Of a DNA stretch of 5,286 nt, positions 5,082 through 5,286 are shown one piece after another. Source of the stretch: Opitutaceae bacterium UBA4094 (GTDB taxonomy: Bacteria; Verrucomicrobiota; Verrucomicrobiia; Opitutales; Opitutaceae); the NCBI GenBank assembly GCA_002382525.1, contig DFYA01000294.1, positions 1 to 5,286 on the forward strand. The letters are read 5' to 3'. Both the position numbers and the translations under genes were made by a program. The notes below the pieces were generated by a model. It was not told where the DNA came from and ran no database searches. It saw nothing but the letters and a program-made list of their open reading frames with translations. Position 1 is the stretch's first letter. Every line of letters starts with the position of its first letter.

Positions 5082-5286
5082 CGACGGAAGAGAAGCCACC
5101 GCGCGCCTTGAAGTCGGCGATGATGGTGAGCGAGCGCGGCTTGAGGGCCTTGCCGAGGTCGTCACAGATTTTGTTAGTGGCGGCCTCGAAGAAGATGCCT
5201 TCGTTGCGATAGGCGTGGAAATAGAGTTTGAGCGACTTCAGTTCGACGCATGTTTTGTCCGCGATGTAGCGCACCGTGATGGTCGC
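5038..5286 (-). CDS. queF: NADPH-dependent 7-cyano-7-deazaguanine reductase (C-terminal part)
   Basis: The C-terminal 82 residues of QueF are visible; the frame is open through the window edge, and a GTG codon at 5274 is internal. QueF reduces the nitrile of preQ0 to the amine of preQ1 using two NADPH, in the tRNA queuosine pathway, in the cytoplasm. The diagnostic QueF motif is present as CVELKSLKLYF (fitting the family form E-S/L-K-S/A-h-K-L/Y-Y/F/W). It is followed by RNEGIFFEAATNKI, which corresponds to the nucleobase-contacting region, then a DFKARGG strand typical of the T-fold (tunnelling fold) core. The catalytic Cys and Asp lie upstream, outside the window. The position before the conserved Glu is Phe (FFE) where many homologues have His (FHE). 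The short unimodular (YkvM-like) form is likely but not provable from a fragment. It converges on SHD1 gene C with a 44-nt overlap. Confidence 0.92.
   Translation of the reverse strand, partial: ATITVRYIADKTCVELKSLKLYFHAYRNEGIFFEAATNKICDDLGKALKPRSLTIIADFKARGGFSSVVTAEYRAAGKKARR

Overview
The window is a gene-dense stretch of high-GC bacterial chromosome. It holds seven protein-coding genes (two cut by the window edges) and one composite intergenic repeat. I see no tRNA, rRNA, CRISPR array or transposase. Three things suggest a Verrucomicrobiota genome, most likely Opitutaceae-like: a tandem set of secreted SHD1-domain (SLA1 homology domain 1) proteins, a HisN-type histidinol phosphatase, and a 'cgtgtgtttcgtgg'-type intergenic repeat. 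The lineage is an inference from gene content and repeat style, not from a marker gene.

Layout. Positions 1-357 (+) carry the C-terminal part of a HAD-superfamily, beta-phosphoglucomutase-like hydrolase. It converges on, and overlaps by 14 nt, a glycerophosphodiester phosphodiesterase gene (344-1087, -). That gene lies 15 nt downstream of a DEDDh-type 3'-5' exonuclease gene (1103-1768, -), and the two probably form an operon. Diverging from the exonuclease is hisN (1942-2706, +). The 173 bp between the two divergent starts is almost wholly occupied by a composite repeat: outer inverted arms made of 9-nt units, with a perfect 11-bp-arm palindrome inside. The open frames of both flanking genes run back into this repeat and give misleading N-terminal extensions.

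Positions 2798-5081 (+) hold three tandem paralogues. Each has a signal peptide, an SHD1 domain of about 55 residues, and an unrecognised beta-rich C-terminal domain of about 140 residues. The gaps are 38 nt between the first and second and a 7-nt overlap between the second and third. The third gene runs 44 nt into the 3' end of a convergent queF (5038-5286, -, N-terminus outside the window), which encodes the preQ0 nitrile reductase of queuosine biosynthesis.

The housekeeping genes (HAD phosphatase, GDPD, exonuclease, hisN, queF) do not form one pathway. The part that invites attention is the three-gene cassette of exported SHD1 proteins, whose function is unknown, together with the repeat between the divergent genes. 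None of the six visible start codons has a recognisable Shine-Dalgarno sequence.
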